Shown one piece after another: positions 35,467-45,339 of a stretch of 64,000 bases of DNA (positions are counted from its first letter, which is position 1; each line of letters opens with the position of its first letter). Source of the DNA: Hordeum vulgare subsp. vulgare. Taxonomy: Eukaryota > Streptophyta > Magnoliopsida > Poales > Poaceae. The position numbers and the translations under genes were made by a program. The notes under the pieces are model-generated. The model was not told the DNA's origin and made no database searches. It saw nothing but the letters and a program-made list of their open reading frames with translations. The stretch covers positions 539,532,316 through 539,596,315 of the forward strand of contig NC_058519.1 of assembly GCF_904849725.1 (NCBI RefSeq), in the 5' to 3' direction.

Positions 35467-37229
35467 TGTTGGAAATATGCCCTAGAGGCAATAATAAAAT
35501 GGTTATTATCATATTTCCTTCTTCATGCTAATCGTCTATTGTTCATGCTATAATTGTGTTAACAGGATACAGTAATACATGTGTGAATAAATAGATCACA
35601 ATGTGTCCCTAGCAAGCCTCTAGTTGGCTAGCTCGTTAGTCAATAGATGATCATGGTTTCCTGGTCATGGGCATTAGATGTCATTGATAACGGGATCACA
35701 TCATTGGGAGAATGATGTGATGGACAAGACCCAATCCTAAGCGTAGCGCTAGATCGTATCGTTCGTATGCTAAAGCTTTTCTAATGTCAAGTGTCTTTTC
35801 CTTTGACGATTGTGCAACTCCCAGATATCGTAGGAGTGCTTTGGGTGTATCAACGTCACAACGTAACTGGGTGACTATAAAGGTGCACTACGGGTACATC
35901 TAAAAGTGTCTGTTGGGTTGGTACGAATCGAGATCAAGATTTGTCACTCCATGTGACGGAGAGGTATCTCTGGGCCCACTTAGTAGAACATCATCATGAG
36001 CTCAACTTGACTAAGGAGTTAGTCACACGATGACATTCTACGGAACGAGTAAAGAGACTTACCGGTAACGAGATTGAACAAGGTATTGGTATACCGACGA
36101 TCGAATCTCGGGCAAGTTCTATACCGATAGACAAAGGGAATTGTATACGGGATTGATTGAATCCTTAACATCGTGTTTCATCCGATGAGATCATAGTGGA
36201 ACGTGTGGGAGCCACCATGGGTATCCAGATCCCGCTGATGGTTATTGGCCGGAGAGCGTCTCGGTCATGTCTGCATGATTCCCGAACCCGTAGGGTCTAC
36301 ACACTTAAGGTTCGATGACGCTAGGGTTATAGGGAATTGTTATACGAGGTTACCAAAGGAAGTTCGGAGTCCCGTATGAGATCCCGGACGTCACGAGGAG
36401 CTCTGAAATGGTCCGGAGGTAAAGATTGATATATAGGATGGATGGGTTTGGACGCCGGAAATGTTTCGGGCACCACCGGCAAAGTGCCGGGACCACCGGA
36501 AGGGTTCCGGAGGCCCACCGGGAGGGGCCACAAGCCCCGGAGTGCTACATGAGCCAAGTGCGGGAGGGAACCAGCCCCTAGCTGGGCTGGTGCACCCCCC
36601 ACACCCAGCCCATGCGCACCAGAGAGGGAGGGAGGGGAAACCCTAGGCGCAGGGGAGGCCCAAGGCCCACCTAGGGCGCCTCCCCCCCTTTCCCTGCCCT
36701 GACCTCCGCCCCCCCTCTCCCATCTGGGCTGCCGCACCACCTAGGGTGGGAACCCTAGGGGTGGCGCACCCCCCTCCCCTCCTCCTATAAATAGTGGGGG
36801 TTTTGGGGCTGTTTCACACACGGTTTCCCATCTCCCTCGGCGCAGCCCTGCCCCCATTCTTCCTCCTCTCTGTCGGTGCTTGGCGAAGCCCTGCCGGGAG
36901 ATATCGTCTCTCCATCGACACCACGCCGTCATGCTGCCAGAGATCTTCCCCAACCTCTCCCTCCTCCTTGCTAGATCAAGGTGCGGGATACGTCATCGGG
37001 CTGCACGTGTGTTGAACGCGGAGGTGTCGTAGTTCCACACTAGATCAGAATCACACCGCGATCTGAACCGCCGCGAGTACGACTCCATCAACCGCGTTCT
37101 AGCAACGCTTCTGCTTAGGGATCTTCAAAGGTATGAAGATGCACTCACCCCTCTATCGTTGCTGGTCTCTCCGTAGGAAGATCTGAATATGCGTAGGAAT
37201 TTTTTGAATTTATGCTACGTTCCCCAACA
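35467..37229 (+). repeat. 3' LTR of the BARE-like element
   Basis: The 1763-bp LTR starts TGTTGGAAATATGCCC, ends CCCCAACA and keeps TATAAATAG at 36786-36794. It differs from the 5' LTR by scattered substitutions and small indels. Confidence 0.94.
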
Positions 37230-37234
37230 AACAG
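37230..37234. repeat. Target site duplication AACAG, right copy
   Basis: Matches 24720-24724 exactly. Confidence 0.92.
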
Positions 37235-38747
37235 CGCCCCCAACGTTTTGGTGCCCGAGCCGGCGGGAGTCCCTGACCGGTTCCGCGCCTACGCCACTAG
37301 TGCCGAGCACTGCGGTACCGGGTGGCATGGCGTTGCCAGGCACCGGGCCCCTCGTGGTAGTGCCGGGGTGGTCGGCTCCGAGCAGAGCTAGCGCTGGCTG
37401 TCAGACCTAGCTCTAGGAGTCGGTGACTATAGCGAGCGACGCCACCAGTGGAGGTGCCACAAGCGTGCTTGCGATGGCGGTGCACGCGGTGCAGGTCGAG
37501 TTCTCCAACTGCCAGGCACATGCGAAGCTTGACGCTCAAAAGGCGTTGAGCCGGATGGCTGACCTGTAGTAGTCCTTGACGGTAAGGGCTGCCGCAACCT
37601 TATTTCGCCCTTCGCACTTTCCTTCCATTGCTTTCGAGTGGGGGCGCGCTAGCGCACCCACCAGGTGTAGCCCCCGACACTCGGGATGGCTGCGAGTCAG
37701 TTGGGTCGAGTCTTTAAGCGACGTTCTTCATAACTTCGTCACCTGCAAGGCCTTCATGATCGCCGAGTGACCACCTTCAACAAGCTGTTAGCCCTGCATC
37801 AGGAGACCGAGGGCCGGTTGGCCGCCACGGAGGCGGACGTGCAGTGAGCTCAAGGTCAGTGATCGCTTGTGCTTTTTATTCCTCTTTTCTTCTAGGGAGA
37901 TGACTATGAAGGCGGCCTTGTGCAGGCTCGATCCTTGATTCAGAAAGCCTCCGTCGCCGGCTAGTGACATCCGGGCAGCAAGGCGACTATCTTTCGGCGA
38001 AGTGTGGCCGGCTGCGCAAGGAGGGGGCCCACCGGATGAAGGAGAGGCGGGAGCTTGAGACGGCCCACCAGGGGGAGCTGGACCGCCTTGACCAGGCCCC
38101 CAGTCAGGCGCTGGCGGCCAAGCACACGTTGTTGAGAGGACCCTCGAGGAGGCGTGCACGATGAGGGAGGAGTACGAGAGGCGAGCTTGCGCTTGGTTTT
38201 TCAAGGAGCAGGGCATGCAGCACGAGGCGCACGAACTCGACCAGTTCCTCGCCCGTAAGTTCCTTCTTTTTGAATGCATTTGCCTTATTTTTCAGGAGTT
38301 TCAGCCATCTGCCCTTACTTATTTTTTTTTCTCCTCCCAAGGGTCTTCCCGTAGAGACAAGATGTGGCAGATGCGGCTGTTGAGGCCCACAAAGAGGAGC
38401 ATCACGCCGAGGGGGTACACATTGGGCCTCTTGCCAGCTGGACCGTGGAGGAGGTTTGAATTGGCGCCCGGGCCTGCCTCAACCGGGTGGTAAGTGTCAT
38501 GCACTGGCTTCAGAGGGTTGGCTTGGGCCTGGCCCGAACCCTCTCGGGCACGGTGCATCCTCGGATCATGAGCCACGTGGCGCGGTGGCTAGACGTCAGG
38601 CCGACGCGTCAACGCGTGGAGGGCTTTGGTCGTGTGAGCCAAAGTAGAGATGGCGCTTAGCTTTGTGACGTCCTCGCACCTAGATATGGACCTGGGGTTG
38701 ATGTCCACCTGCCGAGCGGGAACGTAGGAGGAGCTGGCGGTGGTCGA
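37235..38747 (+). pseudogene. Coding remnant of a spliced retroelement gene, part 2 (coiled coil)
   Basis: Several exon-like blocks alternate with T-rich introns. One block reads MAVHAVQVEFSNCQAHAKL and ends at a GTAAGG donor (37581); it contains TAG TAG at 37567-37572 where Gln-Gln would fit. The next reads RRVTTFNKLLALHQETEGRL, meets TGA at 37846-37848 and ends at a GTCAGT donor; after a CTTCTAG acceptor (37891) comes KERRELETAHQGELDRLDQA, a clear coiled coil, then a GTAAGT donor near 38251 and a CCCAAG acceptor near 38340. The right edge is cut by the Athila-type LTR at 38748. The exon pattern fits the C-terminal half of a PF04195-type retroelement gene, but no named domain is present. Confidence 0.5.
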
Positions 38748-40396
38748 TGATACGTCTCAAACGTATCTATAATTTTTTATGGTTTCATGTTGTTATCTTG
38801 TCAACTTTGGATGCTTTATGTACCTTTTATATCTTTTTTGGGACTAACTTATTAATTCAGTGCCAGTTCCAGTTTTTTCTGTTGTTTTTGACTCTTTTCA
38901 GATCTGATTTTGGAACGGAGTCCAAACGGAATAAAATCCCCGAAATAAATTTTTCCAGAACAGAAGAAGATCGGGGGACTTGAGGGCCAAGGCAGGAGAG
39001 CTACACGGGGCCCACAAGCCCTGTAACCGCCACCAGGGGGCGGCGGCTACCAGGCTTGTGGCCTCCCTGGCGCTCCCCTGCCCTAGCTCTTTGGCCTATA
39101 AATTCCCTAAAATCCCAGAAAAAATCCGGGCATCCACGAAAACACTTTTCCGCCGCCGCAAACTTTCGTTTCCGCGAGATCTCATCTGGAGACCCTTCCA
39201 GTGCCCTGCCGGAGGGGACTTTGGAGATGGAGGGCTTCTACATCAACATCATCGCCTCTCCAATGACTCGTGAGTAGTCCACTTTAGACCTACGGGTCCG
39301 TAGTTAGTAGCTAGATGGCTTCTTCTCTCTCTTGGATATTCAATACAAAGTTCTCCATGATCTTCATGGAGATCTATCCGATGTAATCCTCTTTGGCGGT
39401 GTGTTTGTCGAGATCCGATGAATTGTGCATTTGTGATCAGATTATCTATGAATTATATTTGAGTCTTTGCTGATTTATTATATGCATGATTTGATATCCT
39501 TGTAAGTCTCTCTGAGTCTTGGGTTTTGTTTGGCCAACTAGATCTATGATTCTTGCAATGGGAGAAGTGCCTGGTTTTGGGTTCATACCGTGTGGTGACC
39601 TTTCCCAGTGACAGAAGGGGCAGCAAGGCATGCATCATGTTGTTGCCATCAAGGGTAACAAGATGGGCTTTTATCATAGATATGAGATTGTCCATCTACA
39701 TCATGTCATCTTCCTTAAGGTGTTACTCTATTCTTATGAACTTAACACACTAGATGCATGCTGGATAGCGGTCGACGTGTGGAGTAATAGTAGTAGATGC
39801 AGAAAGTATCGGTCTACTTGTTCTGGACATGATGCCTATAGATATAATCATTGCCATAGATGACATCACGACTTTGCGCGGTTCTATCAATTGCTCAACA
39901 GTAATTCGTTCACCCACCGTCTACTTGCTTTCATGAGAGAAGCCACTAGTGAACAGTACGGCCCCCTGGTCTGTTCACAACTATCGTCTCCACTTTCGCT
40001 TTTACTTTGCTTTGTTTACTTTTTGCTTTCAGTTCTCACTTCGCAAACAATCTATAAGGGATTGACAACCCCTTCATAGCGTTGGGTGCAAGCTCTTTGT
40101 GTTTGTGCAGGTACTTGTGACTCGACACGATTCTCCCACTGGATCGATACCTTGGTTCTCAAACTGAGGGAAATACCTACCGCCGCTGTGCTACATCACC
40201 CTTTCCTCTTCAAGGGAACACCAACGCAAGGCTCCAAGGCCGCGGGGAAATCCTTTGCATATTTTCCAAGGAAGTCCCTATAGGCATAGCCCGTGATAGA
40301 AGGATTCCTGGCACCGTTGCCAGGGAAGGTCTGTTGTCGCAGTAGCAGAAGGATTTCTGGCGCCGTTGCCGGGGAAGGTCTGTTGTCGCAGTAGCA
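38748..40396 (+). repeat. 5' LTR of the Athila-type element
   Basis: It starts TGATACGTCTCAAACG and, by comparison with the 3' LTR and with the Sabrina end GGTAGCA, ends CGCAGTAGCA at 40396. The hairpin CCACAAGCC (39012-39020)/GGCTTGTGG (39053-39061) precedes TATAAAT at 39097-39103. The LTR end contains two copies of a 49-bp unit that includes a primer-site-like sequence (40298-40396). It is longer than the 3' LTR by one such unit and about 50 bp near 38880-38930. Confidence 0.82.
39097..39103 (+). promoter_or_regulatory. TATA box of the Athila-type LTR
   Basis: TATAAAT in GGCCTATAAATTCCC, with the equivalent at 58361-58367 in the 3' LTR; located about 35 bp after the GC-rich hairpin. Confidence 0.6.
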
Positions 40397-40430
40397 GAAG
40401 GATTTCTGGCGCCGTTGCCGAGGAGGAGGA
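40298..40430 (+). repeat. 49-bp tandem repeat duplicating the primer binding site
   Basis: Units start at 40298, 40347 and 40396 with AGAAGGATT(C/T)CTGG; the third is partial. Each contains a TGGC(G/A)CCGTTGCC primer-site-like core, and the first two end in GTCTGTTGTCGCAGTAGC. One unit is also present at the end of the 3' LTR (59562-59612). The third core (TGGCGCCGTTGCCGAGG from 40407) is in the normal position for the functional primer site. Confidence 0.85.
40407..40423 (+). other. Primer binding site of the Athila-type element
   Basis: TGGCGCCGTTGCCGAGG, the Athila-type primer site (probably tRNA-Asp) ten bases after the inferred LTR end; the second copy at 40358 (TGGCGCCGTTGCCGGGG) matches the standard sequence even better. 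Confidence 0.6.
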
Positions 40431-40654
40431 TCGCTTACCGAGGAGAGATCAAGTCAAGATCTATCCAAGTAGGTGTCACAACCTCATCTCTTGCATTTAC
40501 CTTTTTTGCCAGTTGCCTCTCGTTTTCCTCTCCCCCACTTCACATTTGTCGTTTTCATTTGCCTTTCTCCCTTGCCGTTTTCTTTTGCCTTTTGTCGTTT
40601 TCCGTTGCAAGTTTTCTTGCTTTCTTGTGTTCTTGTTGGTTTGTTGAAGTCATC

Positions 40655-42729
40655 ATGGCTGAAAACACCAAACTTTTCGACATCTTGAGTACCAATAATA
40701 ATGATTTTATTAGTACTCCCATTGCTCCCGCCACTAGTGCGGAATCGTATGAAATCAACGCTGCCTTGCTGAATCTTGTTATGAAAGAGCAATTCTCTGG
40801 CCTTCCTAGTGAAGATGCCGCATCCCATGTCAATACCTTCATTGAACTTTGCGATATGCAAAAGAAAATAGATGTGGATAATGAAATGATTAAGTTGAAG
40901 CTTTTTCCTTTCTCGTTGCGAGATCGCGCAAAAACTTGGTTTTCTTCTTTGCCTAAAAATAGTATCGATTCTTGGGATAAGTACAAAGATGCTTACATAT
41001 CCAAGTATTTTCCGCCGGCTAAGATTATCTCCCTACGTAAGGATATCATGAATTTCAAGCAACCTGATCATGAACACGTTGCACAATCTTGGGAGAGGAT
41101 GAAGTGAATGATTAGAAATTGTCCCGCTCATGGCTTGAGTTTGTGGATGATTATACAAATCTTTTAGGCTGGTTTGAATTTTGCTTCTCGCAATATCTTG
41201 GACTCCCCCTCAGGTGGAACGTTCATGGAAATAACGTTAGGAGACGCTACAAAACTCCTAGACAATATCATGACCAACTACTCTCAGTGGCACACTGAAA
41301 GGTCACCTGCTAGCAAAAAGGTACACGCTATAGAAGAAATTATCTCGCTTAGTGCTAAGATGGACGAGTTGATGAATTTGGTTGCTAGTAGAAATGCTCC
41401 TTTAGATACTAATGACATGCCACTATCTTCCTTGATTGAGAGTAGCAACGCTACTTTGGACGTTAATTTTGTTGGTAGGAACAATTTTGGCAACAACAAT
41501 GCTTTTAGAGGAAACTATGTTCCTACGCCTTTTCCTAGTAACTCCTCTAACAATTATGGCAATTCCTACAACAACACTTATGGAAATCACAAAAAATTAC
41601 TCTCTGATTTAGAGAGTAATATCAAAGAATTCAACAACTCTCAAAAGATTTTCGACGCGTCCATAGAGGAAAAACTACTCAAAATAGACGATTTGGCTAA
41701 GAGCGTTGATAGGATGACTTGTGATATTGATGCTTTGAAAGTTAGATGTGCTCCTCCCAAGGTCAACTTGGATGAAACTTTAAAAGCTATGTGTATCTCC
41801 ATGAATGAGAGCAAAGAAAGAACCGCCCAAATTCGTGCTAGGCATGAATTGTTTAAAAGGGTGCGTTCTAGTGATGCAAATCACGAAGATCTTAAAGTGC
41901 TTGTTGTGACTCCTCTTGAATCTTCGTTTCGCGTGTCGAACCTATTGATGAAGGGGCTGGATATGAATCCACTTCAGTTGAAAAACGCCCCAATGATTCG
42001 GAGTCCACCTATCTTGATGATAAAGGTGTGGAGAGTGGAGTAGAAGAAATCAAAATATTGGGTAGTAATGAAACTCCCACTTTGGATTTCAAGGAATTCA
42101 ATTATGATAGTTGCTCCTTGTTTGAATGCATTTCTTTGATGCAATCCATTGCAAACTCTCCACATGCTTATAGCCAAAGCAAAGCCTTTACCGCTCATAT
42201 CGTAGATGCTATGATGAAATCTCTTGAAGAGAAGCTCGAATTAGAAGTCTCTATACCTAGAAAACTTCATGATGAGTGGGAACCTACTATCAAAATCAAA
42301 ATCAAAAACTATGAATGCAATGCTTTGTGTGATTTGGGTGCTAGTGTTTCCGCAATTCCAAAGTTTTTATGTGATATTCTTGGTTTTCATGAGATTGAAG
42401 AGTGTTATCTTAATTTGCATCTTGCGGATTCTACTGTCAAGAAACCCATGGGAAGGATCGATGATGTTCTTATTGTTGCAAATAAGAACTATGTACCCGT
42501 GGATTTCATTATACTTGACATAGATTGCAATCCTTCATGTCCCATTATTCTTGGTAGACCTTTCCTAAGGACTATTGGTGCTATCATCGATATGAAGGAA
42601 GGGAATATTAGATTTCAATTCCCTCTAAAGAAGGGCATGGAGCATTTTCCTAGAAAGAAAATAAGATTGCCTTATGAATCTATGATGAGGGCTACTTATG
42701 GTTTGAGCACCAAAGATGACTATACATGA
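40655..42729 (+). pseudogene. gag-protease polyprotein of the Athila-type element, broken
   Basis: The start is ATG 40655 (MAENTKLFDILSTNNND). The Gag core shows KLFPFSLRDRAKTWF. In-frame stops are TGA 41105-41107 and TAG 41165-41167; phase is kept through both, and Gag continues with GGTFMEITLGDATKLLDN and an Asn-rich linker. A frameshift near 41935 moves the rest to another frame, which encodes the protease with D-L-G-A-S at 42331-42345 and IILGRPFLRT, ending at TGA 42727-42729. The catalytic Asp of the protease is present. No zinc knuckle is found, and no pol follows; this is the usual content of non-autonomous Athila-type families that rely on proteins of a partner element. Confidence 0.88.
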
Positions 42730-43442
42730 TTCCGTCACCTTTTGCCTAGCTAAGGGCGTTAAACAATAGCGCTTGTTGGGAGGCAACCCAACGAATCTAT
42801 CCTTTTTCTTTCTGTTTTGTGTTTTCCACACTTTCATAATTCTGTTATGATTGTGTTTTTTTGTGTTTCTTTTTGCGTTTGTGCCAAGTAAAACCATTAT
42901 GATTAGTCTTGGGGATAATCGTTTGGTCATGCTGGAAAAGACAGAAACTTTCCGCTCACGAAAAGAATTTTCATTTTTTGTTTGTAAGAGATTTTGAGTT
43001 GATTCTTTTCGCTGCTGATTGCTACGCAAATTCTTCAGACTGTCGTAATTTTTCAGAATTTTTGAAGCACCAGAAGTATACGAAGTATATAGATTGCTAC
43101 AGAGTGGTCTGCTGTTAACAGATTCTGTTTTTGTTGAGTTGGTTGCTTATTCTGATGAAACTATGGATAGTATCGGGGGGTATTAGCCATGGAAGATTGA
43201 AAATACAGTAACCCAAGATCAACATAAGTATAATTTAAGTTTTCTACAGTACCTAAGGAAGTGGTGGTTTGCTTTCGTATACTAATGATATCACGAGTTT
43301 CTGTTTAAGTTTCGTGTTGTGAAGTTTTCAAGTTTTGGGTGCAGTTCTTATGGACAAAGATATAAAGAGTGGCAAGAGCTCAAGCTTGGGGATTCCCAAG
43401 GCACCCCAAGTTGATTCAAGGATGACGTAAAAGCCTAAGCTT

Positions 43443-43467
43443 GGGGATGCCCCGGGAAGGCATCCCC
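43443..43467 (+). other. Conserved hairpin in the Athila-type 3' region
   Basis: GGGGATGCC (43443-43451) and GGCATCCCC (43459-43467) pair perfectly around the loop CCGGGAA. An identical stem and loop occurs on the minus strand at 63590-63614 in another element. Confidence 0.8.
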
Positions 43468-44731
43468 TCTTTCGTCTTCAATCCATCGGTAACGTTACTT
43501 GGGGCTATATTTTTATTCACCACATGTTATGTGTTTTTCTTACAGCGTCTTGTATCGTAGGAGTCTTTTATTTTTGTTGTGTCACAATCTTCCTTGCTAC
43601 ACACCTAGAGCGAGAGACATGCACTCACTATGATTTTGTCGAGCTTCAATTATATCCTTTGGATAGACAATTCAGCTCACATGTGCTTCATTTATATCTT
43701 TTGAGCTAGTTGATTTTGCCCTATGTGCTTCACTTATATCTTTTAGAGCACGGAAGCGTGTGGCTTGGTAGTTGCTCTATGCTATGAAAGTATTCTCAAA
43801 AGGGGTAGTTATCCAAAGGGATATGAAAACTTCCGCCTTCATGTGCATTGAATAGTAAGAGAAGTTTGATTCATCTCAATTAGTTTTGAGTTGTGGTTGT
43901 GGTAATATTGAATTTATACTAGTAAGGTGTTGTGGATATAGAAATACTTGTGTTGAAGTTAGTGATTCCCGTAGCATGCACGTATAGTGAACCGCTATGT
44001 GATGAAGTCTGAGCATGATTAGTCTATTGATTGTCATCCTTTGCGTGGCGGTCGGGATCACGCAATGGTTTATACCTACCAACCCTTCCCCTAGGAGTAT
44101 GCGTTGAATGCTTTGTTTCGATTACTACTAAAACTTTTGCAACAAGTATATGAGTTCTTCATGACTAATGTTGATTCCATGGTTTAGATGCACTTTCACC
44201 TTCCACCATCATTATCTTCTTTAGTGTCATGCAACTTTCGCCGGTGCACAAAACCCACCATTAGCCTCCCTCAAAACAGCCACCATACCTACCTACTATG
44301 GCTTTTTTAAAGCTATTCCGAGATATATTGCCATGCAACTACCACAATGACATGTGCCACCACTTCTACATTGCCATTGCATGATCGTAAGATAGCTAGC
44401 ATGATGTTTCCATTGATGTCTATGCCATGCTAGATCATTGTCACGGTACACTACCGAAGGCATTCCATATAGAGTTATTATTGCACTAAGTTTTGAGTTG
44501 TAAGCGTGATGATCATCATTGATGGAGCATTGTCCCATGTGAGGAAATAAAAGAGGCCAGCGAAGCCCATTTACAAAAAGAGGACAAAGATGCTCACCAA
44601 AAAAAAGAGAGGCCAAAGAGCCCACAAAAAAATAATGAGAGAAAAAGAGAGAAGGGACAATGCTACTATCCTTCCACACTTGTGCTTATTAAGCACCATG
44701 ATCTTCATGATTGGGAGTCTCTCGTTTTGTC

Positions 44732-44736
44732 ACCAC
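44732..44736. repeat. Target site duplication ACCAC, left copy
   Basis: ACCAC precedes the LTR at 44737 and recurs at 57357-57361. Confidence 0.93.
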
Positions 44737-45272
44737 TGATGGGGTTATAGTCCCAGGGTAGGGTCATAGGTCTGCCCTATAGGTCCTACCCAAGGACTAC
44801 CCTTCATAGAAGACAAGGCCCTTAGACAGTTCCGACTGAACTAAGGACCCCCCTATCATCCAGTTGGCGACGATCCACTCGGAGCATATCTAACGTACCG
44901 ACTGGAATCCACTCTGTACATCGTAACCTCCCAGGAGGGCAATGGTCATACGTTTTCATACACCATTATTAGCATTTAAAGCTTACGTTACCTGTAACGT
45001 AGGCATTTATTCGCCACTATTCCACCCTTGTCCACCGGGCCATTATGAAGGACAGCGCACTCTATATAAGCCACCCTTCCCCACTGGTGCAGGGGTTGGC
45101 ACTTGTTGTAATCCTATAATCCACTCGACACAAAGCTCCCAAGAGCACTGAGACGTAGGGCTTTTACTTCCACCGTAGAGGGGCCTGAACTCATACATCC
45201 TCGCCGTAGCTAAGGCTCTGCCCATATACTTTCGTACCCCATACTTCTACTGTCAGACTTATACCCACGACA
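44737..45272 (+). repeat. 5' LTR of the Tat-type element (536 bp)
   Basis: It starts TGATGGGGTTATAG and ends ACCCACGACA. A TATATAAG box lies at 45063-45070. It contains near-palindromic GGTCATAGGTCTGCCCTAT and CTATAGGTCCTACCC text near its start. Confidence 0.95.
45063..45070 (+). promoter_or_regulatory. TATA box of the Tat-type LTR
   Basis: TATATAAG, followed by GCCACCCTTCCCC; the 3' LTR copy is at 57147-57154. Confidence 0.6.
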
Positions 45273-45273
45273 G

Positions 45274-45294
45274 TTGGCGCCTACCTTGGGGCAG
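45274..45294 (+). other. Primer binding site region of the Tat-type element
   Basis: TTGGCGCCTACCTTGGGG begins two bases after the LTR end. The TGGCGCC core is usual for Tat-type elements. Which tRNA it fits cannot be settled by eye. Confidence 0.6.
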
Positions 45295-45339
45295 GCGTCT
45301 AAGCGACTTCCGGCGAGTTTGCAATTTCATCTTTTCGTC

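Larger units (their letters stand above)
24725..37229 (+). mobile_element. BARE-1/WIS/Angela-like Ty1/copia retrotransposon holding a solo LTR
   Basis: Two similar LTRs (24725-26491, 35467-37229) enclose a primer site, gag-pol and polypurine tract and are flanked by the perfect duplication AACAG. Without the 3698-bp solo LTR at 31712-35409 and its 5-bp duplication, the element is about 8.8 kb, the normal size for this family. The LTR start TGTTGGAAATATGCCC and the layout are characteristic. The polyprotein has one nonsense codon, one frameshift and an altered protease motif, so this copy is inactive. Confidence 0.95.
42730..44736 (+). other. 3' non-coding region of the Athila-type element, left part
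   Basis: No ORF is supported in 2 kb. Landmarks are GCGCTTGTTGGGAGGCAACC after the protease stop (42769-42788), AAGCTTGGGGAT motifs at 43383 and 43438, a 9-bp hairpin at 43443-43467, and a purine-rich AAAGAGG stretch (44547-44660). The same landmarks occur on the minus strand at 61602-64000 and in part at 21602-22598. The Tat-type element interrupts it after 44736; it resumes at 57362. Confidence 0.8.
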
